Origin: B16-G9 sp964400655
GTDB lineage: Bacteria; Bacteroidota; Bacteroidia; Bacteroidales; F082
Length of the DNA stretch: 12,647 bases
Assembly (NCBI GenBank): GCA_964400655.1
Contig: CAYNVN010000186.1
Location: 1 to 12,647 of the forward strand
Direction of reading: 5' to 3'
The notes beneath the pieces were generated by a model. That model saw nothing but the letters and a program-made list of their open reading frames with translations. It had not been told where the DNA came from and did no database searches. Shown piece by piece: positions 1-7,632 of the stretch (position 1 is the first letter of the stretch; each line of letters opens with the position of its first letter). The position numbers and the translations under genes were made by a program.

Positions 1-242
1 GGTATGATGCGGGCCAGCTCGGCATACATAAGGGTGGTGGCAAACGCCAGTAATCCGCAAAGCAGGTAAGATAGAATAAGCGACGGGCCGGCAATTTTTG
101 CCGCTTCGCCGATAAGCACATATATACCGGCTCCCATTAAAGCACCGGTTCCTATGGTTGTGGCTCCAAACAACCCGATGGTGCGTTCAAATTTTTCGGG
201 TTTTATCTTTTTTTCAAAAAGTGCTTGGATATCCAGTGGCAT
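1..242 (-). CDS. APC-family amino acid permease, N-terminal fragment (cut by window edge)
   Basis: The ATG is at 242-240 on the minus strand; 80 codons are visible before the left edge, so the gene is partial at its C-terminus. The fragment reads as a short cytoplasmic N-terminus (residues 1-20), then a first membrane segment rich in small residues with the motif GTGALMGAGIYVLIGEAA (about 31-48), then a second hydrophobic segment (about 53-70) ending in YAELARIIP. The glycine-rich G-x-G-I-Y stretch in helix 1 followed by a Y-x-E-L-A motif after helix 2 is typical of amino acid/polyamine/organocation (APC) transporters, which take up amino acids across the inner membrane by proton or sodium symport or by exchange. 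The substrate cannot be told from this fragment. It diverges from the flippase gene at 379, and a Bacteroidetes-type promoter lies just upstream at 258-285. Confidence 0.85.
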   Translation of the reverse strand, partial: MPLDIQALFEKKIKPEKFERTIGLFGATTIGTGALMGAGIYVLIGEAAKIAGPSLILSYLLCGLLAFATTLMYAELARII

Positions 243-257
243 AACGGTGTTTTTTTA

Positions 258-285
258 CAAAGATAAACTTTTTGATTATTTACAA
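258..285 (-). promoter_or_regulatory. Putative Bacteroidetes-type promoter for the permease
   Basis: On the minus strand TATCTTTG (265-258) matches the Bacteroidetes -7 consensus TAnnTTTG. A TTG at 285-283 sits 17 bases upstream, roughly where the -33 element is expected. The -7 element ends 15 bases before the permease ATG, implying a very short leader. This is a motif match only. Confidence 0.5.
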
Positions 286-348
286 GATGTAATGGGGTTT
301 CAGCGGTTAAATCGTTGTTTATCCCTATGGCAATCCCCGTTCTTTTTC

Positions 349-356
349 TACCTTTG
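349..356 (+). promoter_or_regulatory. Putative -7 promoter element for the flippase gene
   Basis: TACCTTTG matches the Bacteroidetes -7 consensus TAnnTTTG and lies 22 bases before the ATG at 379. I see no convincing TTG-type -33 element at the right distance. The same octamer is found before the outer-membrane efflux gene (1681-1688). Confidence 0.45.
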
Positions 357-378
357 TTGAATATTTCAACACAATTAA

Positions 379-1668
379 ATGTTAAAAAAGATACTTGGTA
401 CGGCCGGAACACGTATTCTAAATGCAGTTATCACTTTTGGGTTGCTGTTTGTAATTACGCACAATCTTGGCAGTAAGGGAATGGGAACCATTGGTTTGAT
501 ATTGCTCGATATTAACATTATTCAGATGTTTATCGATCTTTTTGCCGGCAGTGCGCTTATTTTTATGGCATCACGCACCTCGCTTTCCAACCTTCTTTTT
601 ATTTCATATACATGGATTATTGTGGTGATTGTGTTTTTCGCCTTTTTGTTTGGCGTTACGGGTAACTTGTTCCCGGAGATTTATTACACGGTAGTGCCGC
701 GTGGCTACGAATTTCATATTCTGGTGTTAACCGTTATTAGCGCCTATATGCTTACTCATTATAATCTTTTGCTTGGGAAAGAACGAATAAAAGCCTTCAA
801 TGTTCTTTTTACCCTTCAGGTTTTTATCCTTTTTTCGGTTTTTACTTACTTAATATTTGTGGAAGGTGAAAAAACGGTTATGTCGTATGTTATTGCGCTT
901 TATGTTTCATATTCAACCGGTGCGGTGATAAGTTTTATTACGTTGCTTTACCGTGAAAGAAACTTAAGGATTTATAATTTGTCGAAGGTTATAAAAGATG
1001 TTTTCCATTTCGGGTTTGTAACTTCGGTGGCCAACCTTTTTCATATTGGAAACAAAAGGGTGGGGTACTATTTTATCAGGTTTTTTACGGGATTGTCGTC
1101 GTTGGGCATTTATACGGCCGGTTCGCAGCTTACCGAAGGATTGAAACTGATCGGTCAAAGTATATCGCTGGTTCAGTTTACCACATTGTCGAACAGTACC
1201 GATACGGATTATGCAAAAAACCTTACCGTTAAACTAATGAAGGTTTCGGTGTTGTTGACCTTTTTGGCTCTTGTGGTGCTTTTTATAATTCCTGTTTCCG
1301 TGTATGTGCTGCTTTTCGGGCCTGATTTTTTTCAGGTAAAATCGGTTATCATGTTTCTTTCGCCGGGGGTAATTGCTCTTTCTGCCAACACGGTATTTGC
1401 TCATTTTTTTAGCGGAACGGGCAACCCTAAAATCAATCTCTATTCCAATGCCATCGGGTTTTTTGTGGTGCTGGTACTTGTTTTGATTTTGATTCCTGTA
1501 TATGGTTTTATGGGAGCGGCCATTGCCGTGTCGGTAAGTTATTTGGTTTCGCTCATCTATAACTATATCAGGTTTAAAGCGCAAACAGGGGTGGTTTTTA
1601 AGGAACTTATGCCCGGTATGTCTGATATTGTTGAATTTCGCTCCCTCCTGAAGAAACCTGAGGTGTAA
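379..1668 (+). CDS. Wzx/MATE-like polysaccharide flippase family membrane protein
   Basis: This 429-residue protein is almost entirely hydrophobic, with about 12 or more membrane segments and short charged loops, which is the size and layout of the MOP superfamily (polysaccharide flippases Wzx/RfbX and MATE exporters). The N-terminus (LGTAGTRILNAVITFGLLF, with HNLGSKGMGTIGL following) matches the usual flippase start, a helix 1 followed by a G-x-x-G-x-G/Y-x-L-type loop. A second internal copy of that pattern (FTGLSSLGIYTAGSQLTE, about 239-256) fits the twofold internal repeat, and LIPVYGFMGAAIAVSVSYLV (about 374-393) is typical of helices near the C-terminus. Such proteins move lipid-linked sugar repeats across the inner membrane. 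No glycosyltransferases lie beside it in this window, so the substrate is unknown. It has its own candidate promoter, and the next gene appears to have another one. Confidence 0.8.
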   Translation: MLKKILGTAGTRILNAVITFGLLFVITHNLGSKGMGTIGLILLDINIIQMFIDLFAGSALIFMASRTSLSNLLFISYTWIIVVIVFFAFLFGVTGNLFPEIYYTVVPRGYEFHILVLTVISAYMLTHYNLLLGKERIKAFNVLFTLQVFILFSVFTYLIFVEGEKTVMSYVIALYVSYSTGAVISFITLLYRERNLRIYNLSKVIKDVFHFGFVTSVANLFHIGNKRVGYYFIRFFTGLSSLGIYTAGSQLTEGLKLIGQSISLVQFTTLSNSTDTDYAKNLTVKLMKVSVLLTFLALVVLFIIPVSVYVLLFGPDFFQVKSVIMFLSPGVIALSANTVFAHFFSGTGNPKINLYSNAIGFFVVLVLVLILIPVYGFMGAAIAVSVSYLVSLIYNYIRFKAQTGVVFKELMPGMSDIVEFRSLLKKPEV

Positions 1669-1680
1669 CTGAATTAATAT

Positions 1681-1688
1681 TACCTTTG
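1681..1688 (+). promoter_or_regulatory. Putative -7 promoter element of the export operon
   Basis: TACCTTTG matches TAnnTTTG and lies in the 63-base gap between the flippase stop and the ATG at 1732. Transcription from it would start around 1693-1697. That leaves only a few leader bases before the upstream in-frame GTG at 1702 but a normal leader before the ATG at 1732, which supports the ATG as the start. No clear -33 TTG was seen. Confidence 0.5.
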
Positions 1689-1731
1689 CGCATTACATTT
1701 TGTGCTGTTAAACCTAATTTTATTGAACAAT

Positions 1732-3189
1732 ATGGGTAAAGCTATTTTTAGAACGCTTTTTCTCTTGTTACTTGTTGGTACTGATTTTTTTACGGGAAAT
1801 GCTGTTGCACAGGATACGGTTTATATGTCGTTGTCATCGGCGGTTGACAGTGCCCTGAGAAATAACAGCCTGATACGAAGATACCGGCAGGCGGTAAAAG
1901 AGAAAGAGTATATGCAAAAGGCATCGGTGGGTAATTACCTTCCTTCGGTGGATGTGATAGGTGGTTATACCTATTTCAGTGCGAATCCGGAGATAAACAT
2001 GAGTCAGGTGAAAACATCGGTGGATGACATGTTTGGAAAATACGGAGTGGTTATTGCTAAAGAGCTCGACCTGTCGGACGAAACGCAACATGAAATTTAT
2101 AATAAAATTACCGGAGGATTGGCAAAACTACCGGCCTATAACATAGTAATTGACCAGCAAAATTACCCGAATCTTAACGTAGTGGCCACCCAGCCCATTT
2201 TTATGGGTGGAAAAATTACAGCCGGTAAGCGCTTTGCCGATGCTGAACTGGGATATGCCAATGAAGAGTTAAAAAAGGTTTCAAACGATATTGTTAAAGA
2301 GACCGTTGAACGTTATTTTGGTGTGGTGCTGCTTCAGCAGGTGGTTAAGGTCAGAAAAGAGGTGGTTGCCGGAATGAAACGCCATGAAAAACAGGCTGAA
2401 CGAGCCATTGAGATTGGTGTTATTCCAAAACATGAACTGTTGAGGGCTCAGGTGGCGGTTGCCAATGCCGAACGCGATCTGACCGATGACCAAAACAAAC
2501 TGGAACTGGCAAAAATGGCATTGAGGGCAAGCCTCGGTTTTCCCGATACGGCCTGTTTGATTGTAACCGACAGCCTGAAGTTCAAGCTTATTGCCACCAA
2601 TCTCGATGATGTTCGTCAAATGGCATTTTCCGGTCAGCCGGTGTTTAAAATGATTGAGCAAAAAAAGGTGATGGTGGAGCAAAAACATGCCTTGGAGTTA
2701 TCGGAGTTTATGCCGCAAATTGCCGCCTGGGGGCAATATAGTGCATTCAGGGAAGAGTATCCGGTTATTATGCCTCCTTTTATGGTGGGTATTCAGGCTC
2801 ATATCAATATTTTTCACGGCATGCAGAAGTTTAATAAACTTAAGTCCACAAAATACCTCGCCCGGCAGATTGAACTGGCCGATCAGTATGCGCACGAACA
2901 GGTTAACCTTTGGGTGAATAAATCGTGGCGGGATGCTACTTATAAGAAGGAGCGCTACTTAAAGATGAAACCGTCGGTTGAGCTGGCCAGAAAAAATATG
3001 GAAATAAACGAAAAACGCTTTGAAGAGGGGTTGAGTAAATCAATTGATGTAATCGACTCGAAGTTGCTGTACGAAGGGGCGGAACTGGAGCGGCTTAAAT
3101 CGTTGTACGACTACTATATCGCACTCACCGATCTCTATCTTGCCACCGGTTCGCCCCAAAAGGTGGTGCAGTTGCTGAGTGCACAATAA
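1732..3189 (+). CDS. TolC-family outer-membrane efflux protein
   Basis: This is a 485-residue outer-membrane channel protein of the TolC type, the exit duct of a tripartite exporter. I chose the ATG at 1732 because the product then begins with a clean Sec signal peptide: GKAIFRTLFLLLLVG, then a probable cut after AVA at residue 26. The in-frame GTG at 1702 would add ten hydrophobic residues ahead of it. Two internally similar halves are visible. Each has long amphipathic helices, and the first half holds the strand-forming segment YPNLNVVATQPIFMGGKITAG (about 145-165). The C-terminal helix with GLSKSIDVIDSKLLYEGAEL (about 423-442) followed by an AL-x-x-L-Y-L-A-x-G ending is a strong family signature. 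It is the first gene of the operon, 47 bases ahead of the HlyD-type adaptor. Confidence 0.92.
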   Translation: MGKAIFRTLFLLLLVGTDFFTGNAVAQDTVYMSLSSAVDSALRNNSLIRRYRQAVKEKEYMQKASVGNYLPSVDVIGGYTYFSANPEINMSQVKTSVDDMFGKYGVVIAKELDLSDETQHEIYNKITGGLAKLPAYNIVIDQQNYPNLNVVATQPIFMGGKITAGKRFADAELGYANEELKKVSNDIVKETVERYFGVVLLQQVVKVRKEVVAGMKRHEKQAERAIEIGVIPKHELLRAQVAVANAERDLTDDQNKLELAKMALRASLGFPDTACLIVTDSLKFKLIATNLDDVRQMAFSGQPVFKMIEQKKVMVEQKHALELSEFMPQIAAWGQYSAFREEYPVIMPPFMVGIQAHINIFHGMQKFNKLKSTKYLARQIELADQYAHEQVNLWVNKSWRDATYKKERYLKMKPSVELARKNMEINEKRFEEGLSKSIDVIDSKLLYEGAELERLKSLYDYYIALTDLYLATGSPQKVVQLLSAQ

Positions 3190-3236
3190 ATTCGTTAATA
3201 AACGGGCGTTTAATAAAAACTTAAATCGTTAGATAA

Positions 3237-4220
3237 ATGAAATTTACTAAAAGTACATTGGCACTTATTATCCCTGTAGTGGTGATAATTGTTGCGGTTG
3301 TTTTGTTAATCCTTCGCAGCGATGATGAAGGCGACGGCATTATGCTCGGAATGTTTGAAGCCCCAACAGTAAATGTTTCGTCGATGATTCCCGGCAGGGT
3401 AAAAACCGTGATGGTGGACGAAGGCGACAGTGTTGAAAAAGGCCAGCTTGTGTTTACCATGGAAACAAAAATTATGGATGCCAAGGTTGGTCAGGCCGAA
3501 GGACTGGTAAAGGCAGCCGAGTCGATGGTACAGCGTGCCAAAACCGGTGCCCGTGAAGAGGAAAAAGCGGCGTTGTTAAACCAGTACAAGGTGGCTAAAA
3601 GCCAGTTTGATTTTGCTGAAAAAACCTATAAAAGATTTAAATTGCTTTATGCCGACAGCATCATCTCGCAACAGGAGATGGACGAAATGGAATTTAAGTA
3701 TTCTGCTGCCAAAGATGCCATGAATGCCGCTAAGGCTCTGTCGGATATGGCGGAAAACGGAGCACGGAAAGAGGATATTGAGGCGGCACAAGCATCGTAC
3801 ATGCAGGCAAAAAATGTGTACGAAGAGGCCATGGCATTTTATGAGCAGCTTGACATAAAGGCTCCCGTTTCGGGTATTGTAAGCAGCAAAATTGCAGAAG
3901 AGGGCGAGGTGATGGCTCCCGGATTTCCGGTAATAACGCTGATGATTCCCGAAAAAATTTATGCGGTGCTCAATGTAAGAGAAGATAACCTCCCCCGCTT
4001 TAAAAAAGGTAAGGTGTTGAAAGGTGTTGTACCGGGCCTTGGTAACAAAGAGATTGAGGTTAAGGTTACCTATATTGCCGTTATGCCCGACTTTGCTACC
4101 TGGGCACCCACCAAAGAAAAGGGGGAGTTTGACCTTAAAACTTTTGAAGTGCGCCTGAAGCCCGTGGAGCAAAATGCTGATTTGCGGCCGGGTATGACCA
4201 TCAGAATAAAAGTTGATTAA
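3237..4220 (+). CDS. HlyD/YbhG-type membrane fusion (periplasmic adaptor) protein
   Basis: This 327-residue protein has one N-terminal membrane anchor (about 8-26, IIPVVVIIVAVVLLIL), so most of it lies in the periplasm. The first half of a biotinyl/lipoyl-like domain follows (about 42-79, with SMIPGRVKTVMVDEGDSVEKGQ), then an alpha-helical coiled-coil hairpin (about 80-200) rich in Ala, Lys and Glu. The hairpin carries the turn-region pattern LLYADSIISQQEMDE. The second lipoyl half is DIKAPVSGIVSSKIAEEGEV (about 206-225). It ends in a beta-barrel/membrane-proximal part with the family motif LRPGM (316-320). The protein would link the inner-membrane permeases to the TolC-like channel. The closest well-known layout is that of YbhG/EmrA-like adaptors; the assignment to HlyD-type is firm, the exact subfamily less so. 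The next gene starts 20 bases downstream. Confidence 0.92.
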   Translation: MKFTKSTLALIIPVVVIIVAVVLLILRSDDEGDGIMLGMFEAPTVNVSSMIPGRVKTVMVDEGDSVEKGQLVFTMETKIMDAKVGQAEGLVKAAESMVQRAKTGAREEEKAALLNQYKVAKSQFDFAEKTYKRFKLLYADSIISQQEMDEMEFKYSAAKDAMNAAKALSDMAENGARKEDIEAAQASYMQAKNVYEEAMAFYEQLDIKAPVSGIVSSKIAEEGEVMAPGFPVITLMIPEKIYAVLNVREDNLPRFKKGKVLKGVVPGLGNKEIEVKVTYIAVMPDFATWAPTKEKGEFDLKTFEVRLKPVEQNADLRPGMTIRIKVD

Positions 4221-4240
4221 CCGAAAATTTCAGGAACTCC

Positions 4241-5434
4241 GTGAAACACCTGTCGTTTATAAAAGTAGCCCTGCGTGAGCTGGATATCATCTCGCGCGAT
4301 AAGTCTGCCCGCATGTTGCTGGTGTTTCTACCGTTGTTCATCTATTTTTTTCTTGCTTTTATTTATCAAAAGGGGGCTTTGCGGGAGATACCCGTAGCGG
4401 TTTACGATGGCGACCATTCGGCCGTTTCGCGTAAAGTGGTTTCGTTTATCGAAAGTTCACCTGCTATGAAGATAACCCGTTATCTCTCTTCGGAGGATGA
4501 TTTGAAAAGTTTCTTTTTAAATCATGATGAACATGCCGTTTTTAATATTCCCCGTGGATTTGCAAAAGATATTTATCGTAATAAAACCACCCGTTTAACG
4601 GTTTATACAAACTCTTCAAACATTGTTTACGGCAACATTTTGTACCGCGAAGCCGCCGTGATATCAACCACGGTTTCAAGCGGTATAATCTTATCGCGAC
4701 TGGAGCATGTGGGAATAAATCATAACGAAGCCATGGGGCTGGTGATGCCTGTAATAACGCACGCTAAAACATTATATAACCCCTGGTTTAACTATCTCTA
4801 TTACCTCTTGCCGGGTTTGATGACGGTGCTTTTACAAATGTTTGTATTTTTTGCCGCCACGCGTGCTTTTAACCGGGAAATTAACAACGGTACTTTCAGC
4901 CAATTGGTTAAGGTGTCGAATAACAGTGCATTGCAAATGTTGCTGGGTAAAGGGCTTGCTTACGCTGCCATGGGAATGGGTGTTATTATGCTGATAAGTC
5001 TGGTGTTTATGGCCTTTGGTATTCCGTTTATGCACCTCGAAACAGAGCTGATTTTGCTTTTTCTTGTTTTGGTGCTGGTTAATGTTTTTCTCGGGTTTAT
5101 GCTTTCAACCACATTGGATGAGGAGATTTTTGCACTGGATATTGCGTTCTTTTACAATTCGCCGGCTTTTGTTTTCAGCGGTTTTACCTTTCCCATGTTC
5201 GGTATGCCGTTTTTTAACAGTACCTATGCCGAATTTATTCCCTATACTCATTTTCTGCATGCCTTTTTTAAACTCTATCAGATGGGAACGCCGCTCCGTT
5301 ATATTTTCCCTGAGATGAAAATTCTCGGATTGTTTTTGCTGGTAGGATTTGTTACAAGCTGGGTAGCGCTTAAAGTGCGGTTACATGATAAAAAGCCTGT
5401 TCGTCAGGAACCGGTATGGGAGGGAGCGCTATGA
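4241..5434 (+). CDS. ABC-2 family transporter permease (first of a pair)
   Basis: This 397-residue protein starts with GTG at 4241, with an AGGA ribosome-binding match at 4232-4235. The layout is that of ABC-2 (YhhJ/YbhR/YbhS-like) permeases. A cytoplasmic N-terminus is followed by membrane helix 1 (about 25-42), then a large periplasmic domain (about 43-185) that ends with YNPWFNYLYYLLPGL (about 179-193). Five more helices follow, at roughly 187-207, 228-250, 258-280, 288-312 and 350-378. The first cytoplasmic loop after helix 2 has NREINNGTFSQLVKVS (about 211-226), which matches the usual E-x-x-x-G-T-x-x-x-L permease motif that faces the ATPase. Near the end, SGFTFPMFGMP (about 313-323) and IPYTHFL (333-339) are typical family motifs. 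It presumably pairs with the next gene in the inner membrane. What it exports is unknown. Confidence 0.88.
   Translation: MKHLSFIKVALRELDIISRDKSARMLLVFLPLFIYFFLAFIYQKGALREIPVAVYDGDHSAVSRKVVSFIESSPAMKITRYLSSEDDLKSFFLNHDEHAVFNIPRGFAKDIYRNKTTRLTVYTNSSNIVYGNILYREAAVISTTVSSGIILSRLEHVGINHNEAMGLVMPVITHAKTLYNPWFNYLYYLLPGLMTVLLQMFVFFAATRAFNREINNGTFSQLVKVSNNSALQMLLGKGLAYAAMGMGVIMLISLVFMAFGIPFMHLETELILLFLVLVLVNVFLGFMLSTTLDEEIFALDIAFFYNSPAFVFSGFTFPMFGMPFFNSTYAEFIPYTHFLHAFFKLYQMGTPLRYIFPEMKILGLFLLVGFVTSWVALKVRLHDKKPVRQEPVWEGAL
5418..5426 (+). promoter_or_regulatory. Purine-rich ribosome binding site deciding the second permease start
   Basis: GGGAGGGAG lies four bases before the ATG at 5431, with its GGAGG core (5419-5423) seven bases away. 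It sits inside the last codons of the upstream permease, whose stop overlaps this ATG as ATGA (5431-5434). This supports translational coupling and the start at 5431 over the in-frame ATG at 5416. Confidence 0.6.
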
Positions 5435-6615
5435 AAAAGTTTGGAAATCTGATGAGCATTATCAGGGCCGAATTAAATCTTGTAGTTGGCGATCACAGCA
5501 TATTGCTTACGGTTATCATTGCGCCGTTGCTGTATGCCTTTTTTCTGGGAACCATTTATATTAAAAAGGATATCGACCGTATATCGTTTGCGGTGGTTGA
5601 TATGGATAATACCGCTACCACTATGGGTTTAACCCGGTTGCTTTCGGCAAGCTCAAAAATAGATGTGAAAGCAAAACTGCACAGTTACGAGGAGGCAGTA
5701 GATTTGTTGTATCAACAAAAAATTACCGGATTTTTGCTTTTTCCCAAAGGATTTGAAAAAGAGTTGCTGACCTTAAAGGGTGCCGATGTTAAGGTTTATT
5801 TAAATACCACCCGGTTTTTGCCCTCAAACGATTTGAACAAGGCCGTTAGCATGATAATGCTTACCGCCGGTTCGGGGGTTAGATTGCGTTACTTTGAAGC
5901 TCACGGCATTAATCCCAAACACGGCATGGAACTTATCAACCCCATCCTTCCCGAAACAAGGGCCATATATAATCCAACCAATAACTATGGCGATTTTTTG
6001 TTGCCCGGTTTGCTGTTTTTAATTTTGCAACAAACCCTTTTGATAGGTATGGGCGAAAGTGTTGCAAAGGATAATCAGTTGGGTAAACTGGATGGTTATA
6101 TTACAACAAAAAACGGTGTATTAAACTATATGCTTGGTAAACCGGCCTACTATCTGTTTTTGTATTTTGCCTATTTTATGATTTTCTTTTTTGGGGTTTA
6201 CGAGGTGTTTGGTTTACGGGTTACCGGTAACATAACGGCACTTTTTACCGTGGGGATGCTGTTTGTTATGGTGTTAACGCAAATGGCCATTCTTTTCGGT
6301 ACGTTTATTAAAAGTCAGATACGCTATATGGAGATCATGGCTTTTACCACCTATCCGTTTTTTCTGACTTCTGGTTACTCGTGGCCCGTGACGGCCATGC
6401 CCGAACCGTTGCAGTGGCTGGCACAGCTTATTCCCACAACCCATTTCCTTCGGGCCGGAACGCATCTTGTGGTGATGGGGGGCTCGTGGCACGATGTGGC
6501 ACCGGATATTTACAATTTAATGATTTTGTTCGGGCTGTTTACGTTGTTAACCGCCTGGCGATTGTGGTGGTTGCGTAACAGTAAGTCGGTGGCAGCGGTA
6601 CCGGCAGGAAACTGA
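5431..6615 (+). CDS. ABC-2 family transporter permease (second of a pair)
   Basis: This 394-residue protein is a paralogue of the preceding permease with the same plan. Helix 1 is at about 24-44, followed by a periplasmic domain at about 45-185 that ends in YNPTNNYGDFLLPGLLF (about 180-196). Five further helices follow at about 187-208, 230-250, 260-282, 293-312 and 360-382. SGYSWPVTAMPEPLQWLAQL (about 324-343) and IPTTHFLRAGTHL (about 344-356) are strong ABC-2 C-terminal motifs. I use the ATG at 5431, which overlaps the upstream TGA as ATGA and has a good ribosome-binding match. The loop after helix 2 reads ESVAKDNQLGKLDGYITTK (209-227) and lacks the G-T of the usual E-x-x-x-G-T-x-x-x-L motif that its partner keeps. 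It is the last gene of the operon, and no ATP-binding subunit follows. Confidence 0.88.
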   Translation: MKKFGNLMSIIRAELNLVVGDHSILLTVIIAPLLYAFFLGTIYIKKDIDRISFAVVDMDNTATTMGLTRLLSASSKIDVKAKLHSYEEAVDLLYQQKITGFLLFPKGFEKELLTLKGADVKVYLNTTRFLPSNDLNKAVSMIMLTAGSGVRLRYFEAHGINPKHGMELINPILPETRAIYNPTNNYGDFLLPGLLFLILQQTLLIGMGESVAKDNQLGKLDGYITTKNGVLNYMLGKPAYYLFLYFAYFMIFFFGVYEVFGLRVTGNITALFTVGMLFVMVLTQMAILFGTFIKSQIRYMEIMAFTTYPFFLTSGYSWPVTAMPEPLQWLAQLIPTTHFLRAGTHLVVMGGSWHDVAPDIYNLMILFGLFTLLTAWRLWWLRNSKSVAAVPAGN

Positions 6616-6629
6616 CCGGGTTAACCGGT
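6615..6629. terminator. Small hairpin between convergent genes (weak terminator candidate)
   Basis: ACCGG (6615-6619) and CCGGT (6625-6629) form a five-pair GC-rich stem with the loop GTTAA. It sits in the 25-base gap between the end of the permease operon and the convergent lipoate ligase gene. There is no clear T-tract on either side, so termination is uncertain. Confidence 0.3.
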
Positions 6630-6640
6630 GTAATTTGAAA

Positions 6641-7585
6641 TTAAAATCCGAACAGATGTAACAGTATCTGCTTTTTTTCGGAATTTAATGATATATTGTT
6701 TGCTGTGTTTTCAATGTCTTCAAAACGGTGCATAATCCCCTTAAAAGCGTTTGCAATGTCTTGCGTAAAGCCTGTTAAATCAACATGTATGATTCTTCCG
6801 TTTTTTACTTTGATGAAGAGGTGATAATCTCCGGTGCTGTTTTTAAATTCGTAAGCCGGCGAATAGCCGTAATTCCAATCAGGGTTAGCATACTTTTCAT
6901 CCACAAGTTTGTTGATGGCCATTTTATCTTCTTCAGTAAATTCATAAATACGGTCGCATAAGTAATGGTCGGTTAAAAAGTCGGTTAGTTTGTTTCTGAA
7001 TTCATCCGGGCTTATATAAAAACTTAATACATCCGACAGGTTTATTACCGAAGCTCTTATCGATTTTACCGATTTGTCATCTATTTGTGCTTTAGGCGGA
7101 CGAATCACCTTTTCAAGTTTTGTAAGGTCGGTATTAAAAAGGAGTGTGCCATGGTGCATCACGCGGTTTTTAAATACATGGGCTGAATTACCTGAAAATT
7201 TTCTTCCTTCCGTAATCAGGTTGTTTTTTCCTCCAAAACCGGTTTCAATTCCCATTGTTTTTAAAAACGACATAATGGGTGAAGAAAACTTATTAAAGTC
7301 GATAAGCCGTTCACGGTTTGCTTCCGATCGAATATGTGTATAATTAAAATTTCCCAAATCGTGATAAACGGTTCCTCCGCCTGAAATGCGACGAATAACG
7401 GGTATTTCGTGCAGGCGTGTATATTTTAAATTGACCTCCGCTATCAGGTTTTGATGTTTGCCCACAATTACCGAAGGGCTGTTTTGCCAAACAAAAAGAA
7501 AATCATCATTAAAATTTTTTAATAAATACTCTTCGGCGGCAATATTGAAAAAAGGGTTGGTTTGAAAATGGTTGATAAAAATCAT
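6641..7585 (-). CDS. lplA: Lipoate-protein ligase A
   Basis: This 314-residue enzyme activates lipoate with ATP and transfers it to lysines of lipoyl domains (2-oxoacid dehydrogenases, glycine cleavage H protein) in the cytoplasm. Family landmarks are in order. The start FINHFQTNPFFNIAAEEYLL is at 3-22. The nucleotide/lipoate-binding RRISGGGTVYHD is at 65-76, and the GKNNLITEGRKFSGNSAH region ends at 136. MHHGTLLFN is at 143-151, and DDKSVKS (169-175) holds the candidate catalytic lysine K171. A C-terminal accessory domain (about 230-314) is present, so this is the full two-domain form. I chose the ATG at 7585 because the family alignment begins there. An in-frame TTG at 7636 overlaps the upstream stop but adds 17 residues unlike the family. 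It is the last gene of a minus-strand cluster, 47 bases after the dehydratase. Confidence 0.92.
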   Translation of the reverse strand: MIFINHFQTNPFFNIAAEEYLLKNFNDDFLFVWQNSPSVIVGKHQNLIAEVNLKYTRLHEIPVIRRISGGGTVYHDLGNFNYTHIRSEANRERLIDFNKFSSPIMSFLKTMGIETGFGGKNNLITEGRKFSGNSAHVFKNRVMHHGTLLFNTDLTKLEKVIRPPKAQIDDKSVKSIRASVINLSDVLSFYISPDEFRNKLTDFLTDHYLCDRIYEFTEEDKMAINKLVDEKYANPDWNYGYSPAYEFKNSTGDYHLFIKVKNGRIIHVDLTGFTQDIANAFKGIMHRFEDIENTANNISLNSEKKQILLHLFGF

Positions 7586-7632
7586 GGTTTGTTGCTGATT
7601 TATCAGGTTGATTATTAATAAACCGGTTGGAG

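Noticed and set aside
154..412. Small open frames on both strands between the permease and the flippase
   Set aside because: They overlap the permease N-terminus, the divergent promoter region and the flippase start, and have no coherent protein features.
1702..1731. In-frame GTG as the start of the TolC-like gene
   Set aside because: It lies only a few bases from the inferred transcription start and adds hydrophobic residues ahead of an already complete signal peptide. The ATG at 1732 fits better.
3576..4172. 198-codon minus-strand frame inside the HlyD-type gene
   Set aside because: It is fully antisense to a well-supported gene, and its His/Phe/Cys-rich composition is typical of a reverse-strand shadow.
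3237..4220. Idea that LplA lipoylates the lipoyl-like domain of the HlyD-type protein because of METK near residue 75
   Set aside because: HlyD-type lipoyl folds are structural and periplasmic, the genes are convergent and separately transcribed, and LplA works in the cytoplasm.
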